DNA of 32,255 nucleotides from Phenylobacterium sp. CCH9-H3. GTDB lineage: Bacteria; Pseudomonadota; Alphaproteobacteria; Caulobacterales; Caulobacteraceae. The notes below the pieces were generated by a model. That model searched no databases. It saw nothing but the letters and a program-made list of their open reading frames with translations, and was not told the DNA's origin. Made by a program: the position numbers and the translations under genes. The first letter of the stretch is position 1. Every line of letters starts with the position of its first letter. The DNA is taken from NCBI RefSeq assembly GCF_001557235.1, contig NZ_LSJI01000076.1, forward strand, positions 1 to 32,255, in the 5' to 3' direction. Below are positions 31,223 to 32,255 of this stretch, in pieces.

Positions 31223-31261
31223 TAATGACTGATGGTCATTAGCTACTGACCGCCGGTCAGT
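31223..31261 (-). promoter_or_regulatory. Tandem palindromic operators in front of tetR
   Basis: TAATGAC-TGATG-GTCATTA (31223-31241) and ACTGACC-GCC-GGTCAGT (31245-31261) are both perfect inverted repeats and share the form TGAC-N5-GTCA. Their centres are 21 bp apart, two turns of the helix. They sit between the AAC(3) stop and the tetR ribosome site, which suggests cooperative binding of two TetR dimers over the tetR promoter. Confidence 0.8.
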
Positions 31262-31262
31262 G

Positions 31263-32092
31263 TCAACCCTCCGATGGCGACCCGTGTCGGCTCATCAGCC
31301 AGTCGACGCCGAACCGCACGATGTCCCCCGCGTCGATGAGCTGGCACGGGGCGTTCCCCACCCGCCCGGCCGCATGCCGGCCCAGCGCCAGATAGTCGCG
31401 GGCGATGCGCTCCACCGCGTCCGGCTCCCCCTCCACCGCATAGGCGTCGAGGATGCCGTTGGAATCAAAGGTCTCCGCCCGCCGCCACACCTTGCGGCCC
31501 CGGCCGTCCCGCACCGGCATCTCGTAGGTGACCCGCCGTTTGCCGGGTATCGGCGCGATGGCCTCGGCATAGTGCAGCACGGTCACCGCGTCCGGCGGCG
31601 CGCCCAGCATCAGCACCTTGCCGCCTGCCCTCACCAGCCGCTCCAGCGGCGATCGCGGCCCGAAGGCGGCCGCCATCGGGTGTTCGGCGACAGGTGGTCG
31701 GCCAGCGCGCCGATCGCCACCATCGAGGCGTCGGGCTGCCCGCTGCGGCGCGCGCCCGGCAGCTTCACCAGGTAGGCGTTCAGCGCCCCGAACCCCAGGT
31801 AGACACCGGCCGTCGCGGGATCGAACGCCGGCCAGGCGGCCTTCTGCGCCGCCGACATCCGCGCCCCGTTCAGCGTCTCCTCGTACGGCGAGCGATCCCA
31901 GGACGCATAGGCCATCAGCGTCCCGGTCGCGCCCACCGCGTCCCGCAGCGCCAGGGCCAGCTCGGCGGGACCGCCGTCCACCGGCCCCACCGCCTTCAGC
32001 GAGGCGTGGACCATCACCAGGTCGCCTTCGGCCAGGCCCAGCCGGCGAAGATCGGCGACCAGCTCGGCCCGTGTCAGCGCTGCGCCAGCCAT
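31263..32092 (-). pseudogene. AAC(3)-family N-acetyltransferase, interrupted by a one-base frameshift
   Basis: The N-terminal half reads in one frame (MAGAALTRAELVADLRRLGL, VMVHASLKAVG, GTLMAYASWDRSPYE, SMVAIGALADHLS) and stops making sense after residue 135. The C-terminal half continues one frame over (EHPMAAAFGPRSPLERLV, GGKVLMLGAPPDAVTVLHYAE, IPGKRRVTYEMP, GRVGNAPCQLIDAGDI). The break is at 31684-31692, where a single missing base would join them into about 276 residues, the usual size of this family. The active-site His segment (EHPM) is after the break, so the truncated product would be inactive. It may be a true mutation or a sequencing error. The family acetylates the 3-amino group of aminoglycosides, though many members have other amine substrates. 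Confidence 0.85.
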
Positions 32093-32255
32093 TGCCGCGC
32101 CACATGCAGGGGATCATCGCCGCCCTGCAGGTCTGGGCGAACGCCGCGGCCCTCCCAGTTGCCGCCGGTGGTCCGGTTGATGGGCCGCGCGTTGGGGACT
32201 ATGATCGCATAGCCGCCGGCCACCGGGATCGGCTCGTCCAGCAGATGCGCCGCCC
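32074..32255 (-). CDS. S41-family peptidase, C-terminal end (runs off the right edge)
   Basis: Only the last 60 codons are present. They read GGYAIIVPNARPINRTTGGNWEGRGVRPD followed by DPLHVARQWLAQR. The pattern ARxINPxTGxNWEGxGVxPD is typical of the end of C-terminal-processing/tail-specific (S41, IRBP-like) peptidases. The catalytic Ser-Lys part is outside the window. Its TGA lies 19 nt inside the start of the AAC(3) reading frame, so the two genes overlap and were probably translated together. Confidence 0.75.
   Translation of the reverse strand, partial: AAHLLDEPIPVAGGYAIIVPNARPINRTTGGNWEGRGVRPDLQGGDDPLHVARQWLAQR

Overview
This high-GC window is gene-dense and reads as chromosomal DNA of an alphaproteobacterium. 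The best guess is Caulobacteraceae (Caulobacter or Phenylobacterium-like). The grounds are the DnaX sequence style, a small SRP RNA just upstream of dnaX, a Flp pilin/CpaA pair, a TonB-dependent receptor with an alphaproteobacterial-type Fur site, a membrane-anchored CycM-like cytochrome c, and GTG starts and ATGA/GTGA overlaps throughout. The genus is inferred from the look of the proteins, not from a search. No tRNA, rRNA, insertion sequence, prophage or CRISPR array was seen.

Layout. Positions 1-1450 hold the 5' part of dnaX and the SRP RNA gene, both on minus. An orphan serralysin-like RTX metalloprotease follows (1637-3349). From 3371 to 5415 the minus strand carries a small unknown gene, a YghU-type glutathione transferase and two small conserved-looking genes, with strong hairpins between them. 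nudC (plus) then meets a kdsB-pheA pair (minus) tail to tail, the two stop codons overlapping. A cytochrome c gene with a clear terminator precedes a minus-strand pilus block: pilA, terminator, cpaA, M17 aminopeptidase, NlpC/P60 protein.

From 12237 to 18285 the minus strand carries amn, a 74-codon gene coupled to amn, two tandem paralogous tyrosine phosphatases, a class V aminotransferase and an MFS transporter. The plus strand then carries a DAACS symporter, a GGDEF-EAL protein and htpX. A heme/hemoglobin-type TonB receptor and its coupled DUF6607-like partner (minus) sit behind a probable Fur box. The right third holds an SRPBCC protein, a divergent SDR/AraC pair, yccF, a 29-codon hydrophobic ORF behind two overlapping palindromes, a lipoprotein, an orphan ParA-like ATPase and a compact set reading S41 peptidase (partial), AAC(3) acetyltransferase (frameshifted), TetR and VOC protein. 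Two TGAC-N5-GTCA operators lie just before tetR.

Most of the window is housekeeping. The parts most worth a second look are the frameshifted AAC(3) gene with the paired TetR operators, the double palindrome plus micro-ORF near 28.5 kb, the tandem phosphatases, the small gene coupled to amn, and the receptor-DUF6607 pair.
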